This document shows positions 16,636 through 25,677 of a DNA stretch of 41,541 nt, piece by piece. Numbering within the stretch: the stretch's first letter is position 1; each line of letters opens with the position of its first letter. This stretch comes from an uncultured Emticicia sp. (GTDB lineage: Bacteria > Bacteroidota > Bacteroidia > Cytophagales > Spirosomataceae): NCBI RefSeq assembly GCF_937903345.1, contig NZ_CALCZQ010000054.1:1-41541 (forward strand). The letters run 5' to 3'. Position numbers and translations under genes: made by a program. The notes under the pieces were generated by a model. It had not been told where the DNA came from. It was given only the letters and a program-made list of their open reading frames with translations, and searched no databases.

Positions 16636-18060
16636 TTACTCTGCTGGCCCTAAAAAGTTGGTTTTTACGGTTTCTACTAATTTCGTGCCGTTATAGACTT
16701 CGATTTTAAGGGGCGTTTTAATATCTAAAATTTGTTTTTTGGGTATATCCAAGAAAAATACAGCATCGGCTCTGCCTTGCATTGGCACCTTGAGTTTTCC
16801 ACCTTGTATGCGTATAATTCCCTTATTATCAGCCACTTGAAGTGTTAATTGAATTGGTTCAGAAGTTTTATTGATAAACTGAACGTTGTACAAATTACTA
16901 ATAATTCCGTTTGGCTGCTCTTGGTACATTTGCCCTGGCACACGCATAATTGTAGTTTCAACCATTGAGCGATTGATTAATAAAAATGCTTCGATTGCAA
17001 CTAAAAGCACTAAAACAACTGAGTAAGCATACGCCCTGACCGACATTTTGAAAGGTGTACGATTTTCAATACTTTCTTGGGATGCGTACTTGATTAGTCC
17101 TTTTGGTTTATCAATTTTTATCATTACCTCATCACAGGCGTCAATACAAGCCGTACAGTTGACACATTCAAGCTGAGTACCATGACGAATATCAATTCCT
17201 GTTGGACAAACCTGCACACACAAAGCACAGTCAATACAATCGCCTTGTTTGGCTTGAACAAGCTCTTTTTCAGGATTTTTTGTTAATTTCCCACTCGGTT
17301 CGCCACGTACAAAATCGTACATAATTGCCATTGTGCTACGTCCCATCAAAACACCTTGCAGACGACCGTAAGGACAAATGGCGATACAAACTTGCTCACG
17401 CAAACGAGTAAAAACAAAATAAAATAAAGCAGTAAAAACAATTATTCCGATAAAACCTGACCAATGTTCGGCAGGTGAAACCGCTACGATATTGATGGTT
17501 TCTTCGATTCCGATAATATAGGCCATTGTGAAGTGGGCAATAATCCCCGAAAAAATTATATATATAAAATGCTTGAGCATTTTCTTTCTAATCTTTTCAG
17601 AAGTCCAAGGGCCACTGTCGAGTTTATGTTGTTGGCGTGCATCACCCTCAATCCAATATTCTATTTTGCGGAAAATCATTTCCAAAAAAACTGTTTGCGG
17701 ACAAGCCCAACCGCACCAAAAACGGCCATAAACTACTGTAAATAGAATGATAAAGACAAAAAAAGTAATCATTCCTATACCAAACAGCACAAAATCTTGT
17801 GGAAAGAAAACTTGGCCAAAAATCACAAACTTCCGCTCGAAAATATTCATCATCAAAAGTGGCTGACCATCAATTTTGATAAAAGGAACAGAAAAGAATA
17901 TAGCTAAAAATATAATCGTAGCAATGATTCTTTTGTTATGAAAACTTCCTTTTGGTTTTTTAGGATGTAACCAAATACGCTTTCCGTTGGCATCTACTGT
18001 TGCGATTGTATCACGGAATTCATCTTCATACAAGGCTGATATTTCGGGTAATGTATTCAT
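16636..18060 (-). CDS. ccoG: Cytochrome c oxidase accessory protein CcoG
   Basis: 474-residue membrane iron-sulfur protein (RdxA/FixG type) that reduces copper for cbb3 oxidase assembly. Transmembrane helices lie near 44-62, 90-115, 160-185, 200-220 and 340-360. Between them is the conserved FWCGWACPQTVFLE stretch. A ferredoxin-like pair of 4Fe-4S motifs starts at Cys275 (CIDCALCVQVCP: Cys275, 278, 281, 285). The second motif is CVNCTACIDACD. The C-terminal 120 residues form the periplasmic Ig-like domain typical of FixG. It follows ccoP after 88 bases that contain two weak hairpins. Length and motifs are canonical. Confidence 0.96.
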   Translation of the reverse strand: MNTLPEISALYEDEFRDTIATVDANGKRIWLHPKKPKGSFHNKRIIATIIFLAIFFSVPFIKIDGQPLLMMNIFERKFVIFGQVFFPQDFVLFGIGMITFFVFIILFTVVYGRFWCGWACPQTVFLEMIFRKIEYWIEGDARQQHKLDSGPWTSEKIRKKMLKHFIYIIFSGIIAHFTMAYIIGIEETINIVAVSPAEHWSGFIGIIVFTALFYFVFTRLREQVCIAICPYGRLQGVLMGRSTMAIMYDFVRGEPSGKLTKNPEKELVQAKQGDCIDCALCVQVCPTGIDIRHGTQLECVNCTACIDACDEVMIKIDKPKGLIKYASQESIENRTPFKMSVRAYAYSVVLVLLVAIEAFLLINRSMVETTIMRVPGQMYQEQPNGIISNLYNVQFINKTSEPIQLTLQVADNKGIIRIQGGKLKVPMQGRADAVFFLDIPKKQILDIKTPLKIEVYNGTKLVETVKTNFLGPAE

Positions 18061-18075
18061 TATCTTAAATAAAGG

Positions 18076-18138
18076 TTCGGCATTGAATATATTGCTGCCG
18101 AATAAAACCCCAATCCTCTACGAAAAAGCAAAGGATTG
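18076..18138 (-). repeat. Two weak hairpins in the ccoP-ccoG gap
   Basis: TTCGGCA/TGCCGAA (18076-18082 with 18096-18102) and CAATCCT/AGGATTG (18111-18117 with 18132-18138) are 7-bp inverted repeats with 13- and 14-nt loops. On the minus strand the second is followed by GGGGTTTTATT. They may dampen read-through or stabilise the ccoNOQP message. Support is weak. Confidence 0.35.
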
Positions 18139-18148
18139 TGCGTGATTT

Positions 18149-18937
18149 TTAATTTGTGGCAGTTGAATCGGCAGCTATTTTATCTCCTTGTGGAGTTTTA
18201 GCGTTTGGAGGATTTGTACCTGCTAATGAAGCTATATAGTTAGAAACATCCTGCATTTCATTTGGCTTTAAAGTAGCTTTCCAAGCAATCATTCCTTTTT
18301 CAGGTACACCATTTTTGATGGTTTTGAAAATTGCACCAATTGTTCCGCCATGTATCCAAAATTCATCAGTTAAATTAGGACCAACTCCACCTTCACCAGC
18401 AGCACCATGGCAGGCCACACATTTACCAGTAAAAATCTCTTTACCTTTTGAAAGTACTTTAGCATCAGAAACTAACAATTTCACCGTATTTTCGTCAATA
18501 CTATTGGCATTTTTGGCTTGATATTCTTCAATTTGTTTTTCTGCAACAGCTAATTCATTTAGGTATTCTGTTTCTTGATTCGGACTAGAATACCAAACGT
18601 GATAATCGAGTAAATAAAAAACTGCAAATACGATGGTAGCGTAGAAAAGGTATTTCCACCATGGTGGAAGGTGATTGTCAAGTTCTCTTATTCCATCATA
18701 ATTATGATTCAATAAAATAATTTCTTCTTTTTCCAAAGGCACTGCCCCTGTCAATCCTTTCAACCAAGTATTGAAGCTAAATACTTCGATGATTTTACCA
18801 CTCCGCTCGGTATCAATTTGTTTTAAGGCACGGAAAATTCCGAAAACCACAAACAAAATTACAACTGCGAAAATGATGAGTATAACTAATACCAAGAATA
18901 GAATCAATTCATCCCCTGTTTTGAATGATAAGTTCAT
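18149..18937 (-). CDS. ccoP: cbb3-type cytochrome c oxidase subunit III (mono-haem CcoP)
   Basis: 262 residues. Two N-terminal transmembrane helices lie at about 11-36 and 92-115. The second has the FixP N-terminal signature PPWWKYLFYATIVFAVFYL. A single periplasmic cytochrome c domain follows, with haem site CVACH (Cys173, Cys176, His177), and the likely distal Met is in EKGMIAWK. Classical proteobacterial CcoP has two CxxCH sites, and this one has only one. That fits the shorter Bacteroidetes form but changes the electron path. It passes electrons from soluble or membrane cytochromes to CcoO. It follows ccoQ by 93 bases and precedes ccoG. Confidence 0.94.
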   Translation of the reverse strand: MNLSFKTGDELILFLVLVILIIFAVVILFVVFGIFRALKQIDTERSGKIIEVFSFNTWLKGLTGAVPLEKEEIILLNHNYDGIRELDNHLPPWWKYLFYATIVFAVFYLLDYHVWYSSPNQETEYLNELAVAEKQIEEYQAKNANSIDENTVKLLVSDAKVLSKGKEIFTGKCVACHGAAGEGGVGPNLTDEFWIHGGTIGAIFKTIKNGVPEKGMIAWKATLKPNEMQDVSNYIASLAGTNPPNAKTPQGDKIAADSTATN

Positions 18938-19030
18938 TTATGACATATTTTTTGATGAATAATTTGTTTTAGTTCACAGCCAACGGACAATAGTTTTCAG
19001 AATTATCATTGACTTTAATTGCGTGAAAAC

Positions 19031-19195
19031 CTATTTTTCGTTGTCGAAAGGTAAGTTTTCCATATATTTGACATACTTCTGATCTGCTTTAAAAACCCAA
19101 TAACCGAGTGCAGTAAAAAAAACGAAAAATATTATTAATGAAAAGATAGGGAAAATTGATACCCCTTCAATGCTATTTAAAATGTTTCTGAACAT
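19031..19195 (-). CDS. ccoQ: CcoQ-like small cbb3 oxidase subunit
   Basis: A 54-codon gene in the gap between ccoNO and ccoP. The product starts MFRNILNSIEGVSIFP, has one hydrophobic helix (about 14-35, IFPIFSLIIFFVFFTALGYW) and a charged tail KADQKYVKYMENLPFDNEK. Position, size and the single-helix-plus-polar-tail layout match CcoQ, which stabilises the NOP complex. The sequence is too short for firm homology by eye, but the start and stop frame the whole intergenic space well (ATG 19193-19195, TAG 19031-19033). Confidence 0.85.
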   Translation of the reverse strand: MFRNILNSIEGVSIFPIFSLIIFFVFFTALGYWVFKADQKYVKYMENLPFDNEK

Positions 19196-19252
19196 AGTTT
19201 TATTTGTTTAAGCCTACCTCCCCGATTGGGAGAGTATTTAGGCAGAAATGTC

Positions 19253-21445
19253 TTATTTGACCGCTGTTTGCTCTTTCTTGATGTCAGTACCCATGCGTTG
19301 TAGGTAGGCAATTAGAGCAATGATTTCTTTGTCGCCTTTGGCAGTGATTTTAGCATCGGCCAAAGATTTGACGATACCTTCGGCTTGGGCTTCTGCATTT
19401 GCGATGGCTTCATCCTCAAAGCCTTCTGGATACGGAACACCCAATGTTCGCATGGCATTTATTTTATCAGGTAATTGACTTTTATTGTATTTATCCGATA
19501 ATAACCAAGGGTAAGTAGGCATGATTGAACCTGGCGACATCGTTTGTGGATCCATCATGTGATTGTAGTGCCAGCTATCTGGATACTTACCACCTATGCG
19601 GTGTAAATCTGGCCCAGTACGCTTAGAACCCCATTGGAATGGGTGGTCGTAAACAAATTCACCTGCTTTTGAGTACTCTCCATATCGCTCAGTTTCTGAA
19701 CGGAACGGGCGAATCATCTGAGAATGACAAGTATAACAGCCTTCACGGATATAAATATCACGCCCTTCGAGTTCGAGCGGTGTATATGGTTTTACAGAGG
19801 CAATTGTCGGAATATTTGATTCAACCAACCAAGTTGGAATAAACTCAACCGCACCCCCAATTATAACTGCAACTAAAGATAATAACATGAACATCACCGG
19901 TTTACGCTCAATAACTGAATGCCATCCTTCGCCAACAATTTTTACATCCTTCACTAATGCTGGGGCTTCATCGTATTCGTCAGCAACGAAACTACCTTGC
20001 CTAGCAGTTTTGATTAAATTATAAATCATGATGAATGTACCAATCAAATATAGTAAACCACCGAAGGCACGCATCGCATAGAGCGGAATCAGTTGCGTTA
20101 CAGTTTCTAAGAAGTTAGGATAAGCCAAGAAACCTTCCTTCGTAAACTCTTTCCACATCAAACTTTGCGTAAAACCTGCCCAATACATTGGCAATGTCCA
20201 AAACAAAATACCGAGTGTTCCAACCCAAAAATGCGTATTTGCTAAAGAAATTGAGTAGATTTTGGTCTTCCACATTCTTGGTACCATCCAATAGAGCATT
20301 CCAAAAATCATGAATCCATTCCAACCCAAACCACCCACATGAACATGAGCGATAGTCCAGTCAGTAAAATGAGAAATTGCATTTACGTTTTTCAATGATA
20401 ACAATGGACCTTCAAAAGTTGCCATACCATAGGCCGTAACGGCAACCACGAAGAATTTTAAAACTGGGTCTTCACGAACTCTATCCCAAGCACCACGCAA
20501 TGTCAATAAACCATTTAACATACCACCCCAAGACGGAGCAATGAGCATAATTGAAAAAACTGTTCCCAAACTTTGAGCCCAATCAGGCAACGAAGAATAA
20601 AGTAAATGGTGAGGGCCAGCCCATATATACAAGAAAATAAGTGACCAAAAGTGAATAATCGATAGTTTATAAGAAAAAACTGGTCGATTGGCTGCTTTTG
20701 GTAGATAATAGTACATTAATCCCAAAAAAGGTGTTGTCAAAAAAAACGCAACCGCATTGTGACCATACCACCATTGCACTAGTGCGTCTTGCACACCAGC
20801 ATAAAGCGAATAACTTTTGGTCCAAGAAATTGGCAAAGCAAGCGAGTTGACGATATGAAGCATCGCAACGGTAATAAAAGTGGCAATATAAAACCAAACT
20901 GCAACATACATGTGTCGCTCACGGCGTTTGATAATCGTACCAATCATATTACTACCAAAAACTACCCAAATCAAAGCAATCGCAATATCAATTGGCCATT
21001 CGAGTTCAGCATATTCTTTTGATGTTGTGATACCAAGTGGTAAAGTAATGGCCGCCGCCAAAATGATTAACTGCCAACCCCAAAAATGCACCCAACTCAA
21101 CATTCGGTTAAACATCGGTGTTTTCAATAATCTTGGCATTGAATAATATATACCCGCAAACATAGCATTGCCTACGAAAGCAAAAATGATTGCATTGGTA
21201 TGTAGAGGACGGATGCGACCGAAGCTTGTATAAGGAATTCCTAAGTTGGCAGCAGGCCAAAAAAGCTCGGTGGCAGCTGTTAAACCAACCAACATTCCGA
21301 CAACACCAAAGATTACTGTCGCAATCATAAATGCTTTTACAACTTTATTGTCGTAATAAAATCCTTCTAATTCTCCTCCACCCTCCAAATGGATATTTCC
21401 TGAATGGGGGTCTTTACTGAAAAATGGTTTGGTAAATAATCGCAT
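19253..21445 (-). CDS. ccoNO: cbb3-type cytochrome c oxidase, fused subunits I and II (CcoN-CcoO)
   Basis: The catalytic subunit (CcoN, about residues 25-470 with some 12 membrane helices, low-spin and high-spin haem plus CuB) and the mono-haem cytochrome c subunit (CcoO, about 520-730) are one polypeptide. CcoN features include RPLHTNAIIFAF, WWYGHNAVAFFLTTPF, GPHHLLYSSLPDW and HVHVGGLGWNGF with the metal histidines. The CcoO part has EGCYTCHSQMIRPF (CxxCH starting at residue 570 from the start used here), then TGPDLHRIGGKYPD and MPTYPWL. The frame is open to an ATG at 21484, but MRLFTKPFFSKDP at 21445 looks like the natural start (730 residues). A CRP/FNR-like palindrome lies at 21607-21620. 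The protein reduces oxygen with high affinity and pumps protons. Confidence 0.95.
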   Translation of the reverse strand: MRLFTKPFFSKDPHSGNIHLEGGGELEGFYYDNKVVKAFMIATVIFGVVGMLVGLTAATELFWPAANLGIPYTSFGRIRPLHTNAIIFAFVGNAMFAGIYYSMPRLLKTPMFNRMLSWVHFWGWQLIILAAAITLPLGITTSKEYAELEWPIDIAIALIWVVFGSNMIGTIIKRRERHMYVAVWFYIATFITVAMLHIVNSLALPISWTKSYSLYAGVQDALVQWWYGHNAVAFFLTTPFLGLMYYYLPKAANRPVFSYKLSIIHFWSLIFLYIWAGPHHLLYSSLPDWAQSLGTVFSIMLIAPSWGGMLNGLLTLRGAWDRVREDPVLKFFVVAVTAYGMATFEGPLLSLKNVNAISHFTDWTIAHVHVGGLGWNGFMIFGMLYWMVPRMWKTKIYSISLANTHFWVGTLGILFWTLPMYWAGFTQSLMWKEFTKEGFLAYPNFLETVTQLIPLYAMRAFGGLLYLIGTFIMIYNLIKTARQGSFVADEYDEAPALVKDVKIVGEGWHSVIERKPVMFMLLSLVAVIIGGAVEFIPTWLVESNIPTIASVKPYTPLELEGRDIYIREGCYTCHSQMIRPFRSETERYGEYSKAGEFVYDHPFQWGSKRTGPDLHRIGGKYPDSWHYNHMMDPQTMSPGSIMPTYPWLLSDKYNKSQLPDKINAMRTLGVPYPEGFEDEAIANAEAQAEGIVKSLADAKITAKGDKEIIALIAYLQRMGTDIKKEQTAVK

Positions 21446-21577
21446 ATGATTTGGTTTATGGGTAGATAGAAAAAAACTAATCAATGGGAATTGGAAAATG
21501 AGAATGTTTAATTCTTTCTACACTCTAATTCTAATTTCTTATAATATCATATCGTAAAATTACAAGTAGCCCACAGC

Positions 21578-21585
21578 CAAAAACA
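21578..21585 (-). promoter_or_regulatory. Candidate -7 element upstream of ccoNO
   Basis: On the minus strand TGTTTTTG differs at one base from TAnnTTTG. Its centre is 32 bases downstream of the centre of the palindrome at 21607-21620, which would put an activator bound there near -40. Confidence 0.3.
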
Positions 21586-21606
21586 TGATTGAGGTCTGAA
21601 TGAAAC

Positions 21607-21620
21607 ATGATTAAAATCAT
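21607..21620. promoter_or_regulatory. CRP/FNR-like palindrome upstream of ccoNO
   Basis: ATGAT-TAAA-ATCAT is a perfect inverted repeat with a 4-base spacer, like FNR sites (TTGAT-N4-ATCAA). It is in the ccoS-ccoNO gap. The same core, ATGAY-N4-RTCAT, recurs upstream of the universal stress gene at 25678-25695. Confidence 0.5.
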
Positions 21621-21637
21621 TAAAATTAAAAAGGGGA

Positions 21638-21814
21638 TCAATCCAATTTTTCAGTACTTGCATCTTTACTTTTTACCGTATTATCAAATAACATTCTAAC
21701 AGAAGGTGTGTAAGTATCGTCGTACTGGCCATCTTTGGTTGCCCAAATAAATGCTCCCAAAAACCCGCCAGCTACTAAAATTGCGGCTACTGCTAAAAAT
21801 AAGATAATGCTCAT
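21638..21814 (-). CDS. ccoS: cbb3 oxidase maturation protein CcoS
   Basis: A 58-codon gene. The product starts MSIILFLAVAAILVAGGFLG with one transmembrane helix (about 3-24). Then comes AFIWATKDGQYDDTYTPSVR, the strongly conserved CcoS segment (FxWAxxxGQFDD). CcoS is needed to insert haem and copper into CcoN. It lies between ccoI (110-base gap upstream) and ccoNO, the usual position. Start ATG 21812-21814, stop TGA 21638-21640. Confidence 0.93.
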   Translation of the reverse strand: MSIILFLAVAAILVAGGFLGAFIWATKDGQYDDTYTPSVRMLFDNTVKSKDASTEKLD

Positions 21815-21864
21815 TTCTTGATATTTAATACAAAATGAATAATTGATAATGGGATACGAATTTT

Positions 21865-21910
21865 TATCTGTATAAATCTGTGCTAATTGTAACTGTGTAA
21901 ACTATGTCCA
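21865..21910. repeat. Degenerate tandem repeat between ccoI and ccoS
   Basis: ATCTGTATAA, ATCTGTGCTAA, ACTGTGTAA and ACTATGTCC follow one another with a period of about 10-12 bases. Imperfect arrays of CTGTG/CACAG type also occur in other intergenic gaps of this window. Confidence 0.4.
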
Positions 21911-21924
21911 ATCAATATATAAAC

Positions 21925-24375
21925 TTATAATTGTCTAAAAAAAGCAAATAAATGAGTAAGTCCGACCGAAAAAAGAACTACTGAAATCGAACTCAATGGC
22001 ATAAAAATAGCTGCCAAAACTGGTGAAAGTTCTCCAGTAACCGCCCAGCTGATGCCTACAAAATTATAAACCAATGAAAGAATAAAACTTGCCTTTACGA
22101 TATTGAGTGAAGTTTTACTAAACTTCAGAAAATCAGCCAATTGTCCAAATTTTGAAGCATCCAAGATAGCATCGCAAGCAGGCGAAAACAACTTAATATC
22201 TTCACTAATGGCAATACCAACATTACTTTGTCGCAAGGCTCCAGCATCATTTAAGCCATCGCCCACCATCAAAACACGATTGCCATTCTGCTGCTCATTA
22301 TTAATAAAATTGAGTTTATCCTGCGGTTTTTGTTTGAAAAAAATAGCATTTCCGTTAAAAAAAGGAGCTAATTTGTCTTTATCGGTATCATTATCGCCAG
22401 AAAGAATAAAAAGTTTATAACTTTTACTCAGATTTGTCAGAATCGTTTGCCAGTTTTTGCGGTAAACAGGTTCTATAATAAAATATCCAATCAACACCCC
22501 ATTGATTTCAAGAAATGAATGTGTATGTTTAACTTCTTTATTGCTTGCTGAATTGATAAAACCACCTTTGCCGAGTCTTACTAAATTCCCATTGATGCTG
22601 GATTCAATTCCTTCACCTTGAAATTCTTGAAAATAATCAATCGGCAAAGCTTTGAAAACTTTAATATTCAGCGATTTAGCAATCATTGTACTCAAAGGAT
22701 GAGCCGATTGCATAGTTATCGTTTTTACGAGTTTCAGTTCAAATTCGCTTAATTTAGCACCAACAAAACTCACCTTTTCAGGATATTGTCCGACAGAATT
22801 ACTTTCAGTTAAGGTTCCTGTTTTATCAAAAACAATTTCATTTACTTCATTGAGCAACTGAATCACACCTTGATTTTTTACATAAAACTTGTTCCGACCA
22901 AAAATCGCCATTGTTGTTGACATAGTAAAGGGCATTGAGAGAGTTAAAGCACAGGGGCAAGCCACCATCAAAACGGCAGTAATCGAATTCCAAAAAAGAC
23001 TCGGTTCAAAAAATGCCCAATAAACGCCCGCAACGGCTGCAATTGTGAAAGTAATTGCCGTAAAATATTTATTAAACAAATTGGCCAATTCGGTTGTGGG
23101 CATTACTTTTTCTTTCATAAATGCCGCATTGTTCCAAAGTTGAGTCAAATAACTTTGTGAAACTGGTTTCTGCACAATCAACTCTAACAGCTCGCCTTTT
23201 TGACGGCCACCTGCATAAAGAATATCACCCACATTTTTAATTATGGACTCAGATTCGCCCGTCACAAAACTGTAATCAATTATTCCTTTTCCCTTTAAAA
23301 TTATGGCATCTGCAGGAATCAATTCTTGGTGATGAATATAAATTGTATCGCCTTTTTTGAGTTCCATTACATTCATAAATGAGGCAATATTTTCTCTTAA
23401 AACCTTAACTGCCAACGGAAAATACGACTTATAGTTTCGTTCAAAAGAAAGGTAATTATAAGTTATTTGCTGCAACCATTTTCCGACCAACAAAAAGAAA
23501 ACCAAACCAGCCAAACTATCATAATATCCTGCCGAATTATTAACAAAAGTTTCGTAAACACTCCGTCCATAAAGTGTAATGATGGCTACTGCAATTGGAA
23601 TATCTACACTAAAAACATCGATTGTTTTCTTGATATTTTCTTTGATTGAAATCCAAGCACCGTACAAATAATCAGATGCACCGTAAAAGAAAACAGGCAA
23701 TGAAAGCATGAAATTGAAGTACAAAAAAAACTTCTGATAATTTGCATCATTGCTATTTTTAAGATCGAAATGAAAGTACTCTGGAAAACTCATCATCATG
23801 ATATTTCCCATACAAAAACCAACAACACCTATTTTCAAAATCAAACTACGTTGAGTGGCGTTTTTTTGTTGCGGTTTGTCAGTACTATCTAAATTTAGTA
23901 ATGGTTCGTAACCTAAAGTGGCCAACAATTCAACGATTTCTTTCAAACTAACCTCAACAGGATTATAACTCAAGGAAAGTTCTTTCTTAATAAAATTAAG
24001 TCTTGAGAAAATTACCCCCTTTCTGACTTTATTGAAATTTTCGAGCAACCAAACGCACGAACTACAATGCACCGCTGGCACATAAAAAGTAACTTTATTG
24101 AGCTTTTCCGACTGATAATCAAGCAATTGAGCAACTATATCTTTTTCTTCAAGGTAGCTATAACTATTCTCTAATCTCTTAGCTTTTAAACTTATACCAG
24201 CATTTTGATTAAGGTCATAATAGGTACAAAGATTATTGTCCTGCAAAATTTCGAATACAGTTTGGCAACCATGACAACAAAAACATTTGTCTTCGACGGC
24301 AATTGAATCATCGGAGCATTCGTCGCCGCAATGATAGCACTTTGTTTTTTCGTCAACATCGATTATCATATTCAT
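21925..24375 (-). CDS. ccoI: Copper-translocating P-type ATPase CcoI/FixI
   Basis: 816 residues, the P1B-type ATPase that exports copper for cbb3 oxidase assembly. The N-terminal Cys-rich metal-binding region is CYHCGDEC with CFCCHGCQTVFEIL (about 13-45). A heavy-metal-associated domain has Cys104 and Cys107 (HCSSCVW). About eight membrane helices include the ion-binding Cys473-Pro-Cys475 (VACPCALTLSMP). The phosphorylation site is Asp517 in DKTGTL. A TGES-like actuator motif (VTGESESI) and GDGLNDAGAL hinge are present. The double Cys domain at the front is the FixI hallmark. The start ATG overlaps the TAA stop of the upstream 123-residue gene (TAATG), so the two are probably co-translated. 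Confidence 0.96.
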   Translation of the reverse strand: MNMIIDVDEKTKCYHCGDECSDDSIAVEDKCFCCHGCQTVFEILQDNNLCTYYDLNQNAGISLKAKRLENSYSYLEEKDIVAQLLDYQSEKLNKVTFYVPAVHCSSCVWLLENFNKVRKGVIFSRLNFIKKELSLSYNPVEVSLKEIVELLATLGYEPLLNLDSTDKPQQKNATQRSLILKIGVVGFCMGNIMMMSFPEYFHFDLKNSNDANYQKFFLYFNFMLSLPVFFYGASDYLYGAWISIKENIKKTIDVFSVDIPIAVAIITLYGRSVYETFVNNSAGYYDSLAGLVFFLLVGKWLQQITYNYLSFERNYKSYFPLAVKVLRENIASFMNVMELKKGDTIYIHHQELIPADAIILKGKGIIDYSFVTGESESIIKNVGDILYAGGRQKGELLELIVQKPVSQSYLTQLWNNAAFMKEKVMPTTELANLFNKYFTAITFTIAAVAGVYWAFFEPSLFWNSITAVLMVACPCALTLSMPFTMSTTMAIFGRNKFYVKNQGVIQLLNEVNEIVFDKTGTLTESNSVGQYPEKVSFVGAKLSEFELKLVKTITMQSAHPLSTMIAKSLNIKVFKALPIDYFQEFQGEGIESSINGNLVRLGKGGFINSASNKEVKHTHSFLEINGVLIGYFIIEPVYRKNWQTILTNLSKSYKLFILSGDNDTDKDKLAPFFNGNAIFFKQKPQDKLNFINNEQQNGNRVLMVGDGLNDAGALRQSNVGIAISEDIKLFSPACDAILDASKFGQLADFLKFSKTSLNIVKASFILSLVYNFVGISWAVTGELSPVLAAIFMPLSSISVVLFSVGLTHLFAFFRQL

Positions 24376-24746
24376 TACATAACTTTTTGTGGTACGATTT
24401 TCATGAAATCATTCATACCTTTTCCCAAATTATTTTGTCTTTCTAGGGACCAATAATTAGTAAAAGACGATTCCAGCCATGTTTTACCTGACTTTCTAAA
24501 AATCGAGATTTGTATCCCCATCTTTTCCCAAAATAAATTTTCTACCTCCAAAACATTCATTTCTGGAGATATCTCAAATCCTTCAATGGCTTTTTTAAGT
24601 ACAAAATCACTCAAAATGCTATCGTGATATGCATTGCTCATTTCTTGGCCTTGATAATATATTTCGAGGCGAAGAAAGGGGTATATTTCATTAAAATGCC
24701 TAATCAAATCAATTGCTTTAATGTCAGGTTTTACAAAAAGTATCAT
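24375..24746 (-). CDS. Conserved hypothetical protein translationally coupled to ccoI
   Basis: 123 residues of unknown function, with no signal peptide or membrane helix. Visible features are an N-terminal beta/alpha stretch (MILFVKPDIKAIDLIRHFNE), a central segment EVENLFWEKMGIQISIFRKS and a C-terminal TWLESS...NYWSLERQNNLG. The pattern FG(I/L)xVxxFRKSGxxWLExT..WxLxxQN looks like a recurrent small Bacteroidetes protein, though I cannot name the family. Its stop codon overlaps the ccoI start by one base (TAATG). It may be an accessory factor for copper delivery or cbb3 maturation. That is inferred from position only. Confidence 0.75.
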   Translation of the reverse strand: MILFVKPDIKAIDLIRHFNEIYPFLRLEIYYQGQEMSNAYHDSILSDFVLKKAIEGFEISPEMNVLEVENLFWEKMGIQISIFRKSGKTWLESSFTNYWSLERQNNLGKGMNDFMKIVPQKVM

Positions 24747-24794
24747 TGATTTTCCATAATTTAAGATGGGAGTTTGGGGAAATATATCCTAATA

Positions 24795-25607
24795 TCAAAC
24801 AAGGGTCAAAATTGAAAAACTTTCATTTTTTATCAACTTTTCAGTGTTTGTATCTTTAAAGAATCGCTCGAAAATATTGTGTTTTCTCGGGAAGGTAATT
24901 ATTAAATCAGCATGGTTCATTATTGCAAAATCAAAAACTGATTTAGGAAAATCCTGACCTTCAGTTATTGTGTAAGTATGTGGAACATTTTTTAATATTC
25001 CTCTTAGTTTTAAGGCACCATCTTTTGCAGATTCTGATTCTACGGTAATTGTAAAAATATTCACAACAATGTCTAAATCTCTAAGAATATTGATTGTTTT
25101 ATCTAAAATTTTGGCATCAATTTCAAACCTAAGGTCAATTCCCAAAACGGCATTCTGAAACAAAGAATACTTTACTTTAGGCGGTACTATCAGCATTGGA
25201 ACTTTGTTATGATGAATCATTGAAGTTGCCAAACTGCCAAAATATCGACTTCCCAATGGTGAGTCACCTACGCTTCCCACAACCAATAAATCAGCCTTGG
25301 TCTCTTCCAAAGCATCAGATAAAGAATCAATAACTAAACCTTCTTTAGCTAAAATCTCAATTTCTAAATCTTGAGAAAATTTCTTAGTCAAACTATTTTT
25401 CAGTCGTTTGAGTGAAGAAATAGCATGCTTTTCTAAGTATTTAGTTGACTCCGGCAAGAGACTCATTTCTGAATCAAGCGGCATCATGTATCGATATGCA
25501 TGAAAAAGAATAAGTTTTGCCCCAGTTTTAATTGCCGTTTGGGCGGCAGTTTGGGCGGCTTTTCTTGAACCTCTCGAAAAATCAGTTGCAAAAACGATGG
25601 TTTTCAT
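24795..25607 (-). CDS. Universal stress protein, tandem UspA domains
   Basis: 270 residues with two UspA-type domains. The first (about 1-145) has the family start KTIVFATDFSRGSRKA, the LLVVGSVGDSPLGSRYFGS nucleotide loop (G-2x-G-9x-GS) and VPMLIVPP. The second (about 150-270) starts NAVLGIDLRFEIDAKI and lacks the glycine-rich loop (LIITFPRKHNIFERF instead), so probably only domain one binds ATP. Usp proteins accumulate under energy or oxygen stress. It is 48 bases upstream of the 123-residue gene and may share its transcript. The divergent side holds a kinase/CRP-type regulator pair, with a CRP/FNR-like palindrome in between. Confidence 0.92.
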   Translation of the reverse strand: MKTIVFATDFSRGSRKAAQTAAQTAIKTGAKLILFHAYRYMMPLDSEMSLLPESTKYLEKHAISSLKRLKNSLTKKFSQDLEIEILAKEGLVIDSLSDALEETKADLLVVGSVGDSPLGSRYFGSLATSMIHHNKVPMLIVPPKVKYSLFQNAVLGIDLRFEIDAKILDKTINILRDLDIVVNIFTITVESESAKDGALKLRGILKNVPHTYTITEGQDFPKSVFDFAIMNHADLIITFPRKHNIFERFFKDTNTEKLIKNESFSILTLV

Positions 25608-25649
25608 AAAAAATTAAATTTTTGATACATCAGCTATATTTTTACGATA

Positions 25650-25657
25650 CAAATTTT
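25650..25657 (-). promoter_or_regulatory. Candidate -7 element upstream of the universal stress gene
   Basis: Minus-strand AAAATTTG has one mismatch to TAnnTTTG and lies 43 bases before the start codon. Its centre is 33 bases from the palindrome at 25678-25695. Confidence 0.3.
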
Positions 25658-25677
25658 GAAGTTTTGAGGCTCAGTAA

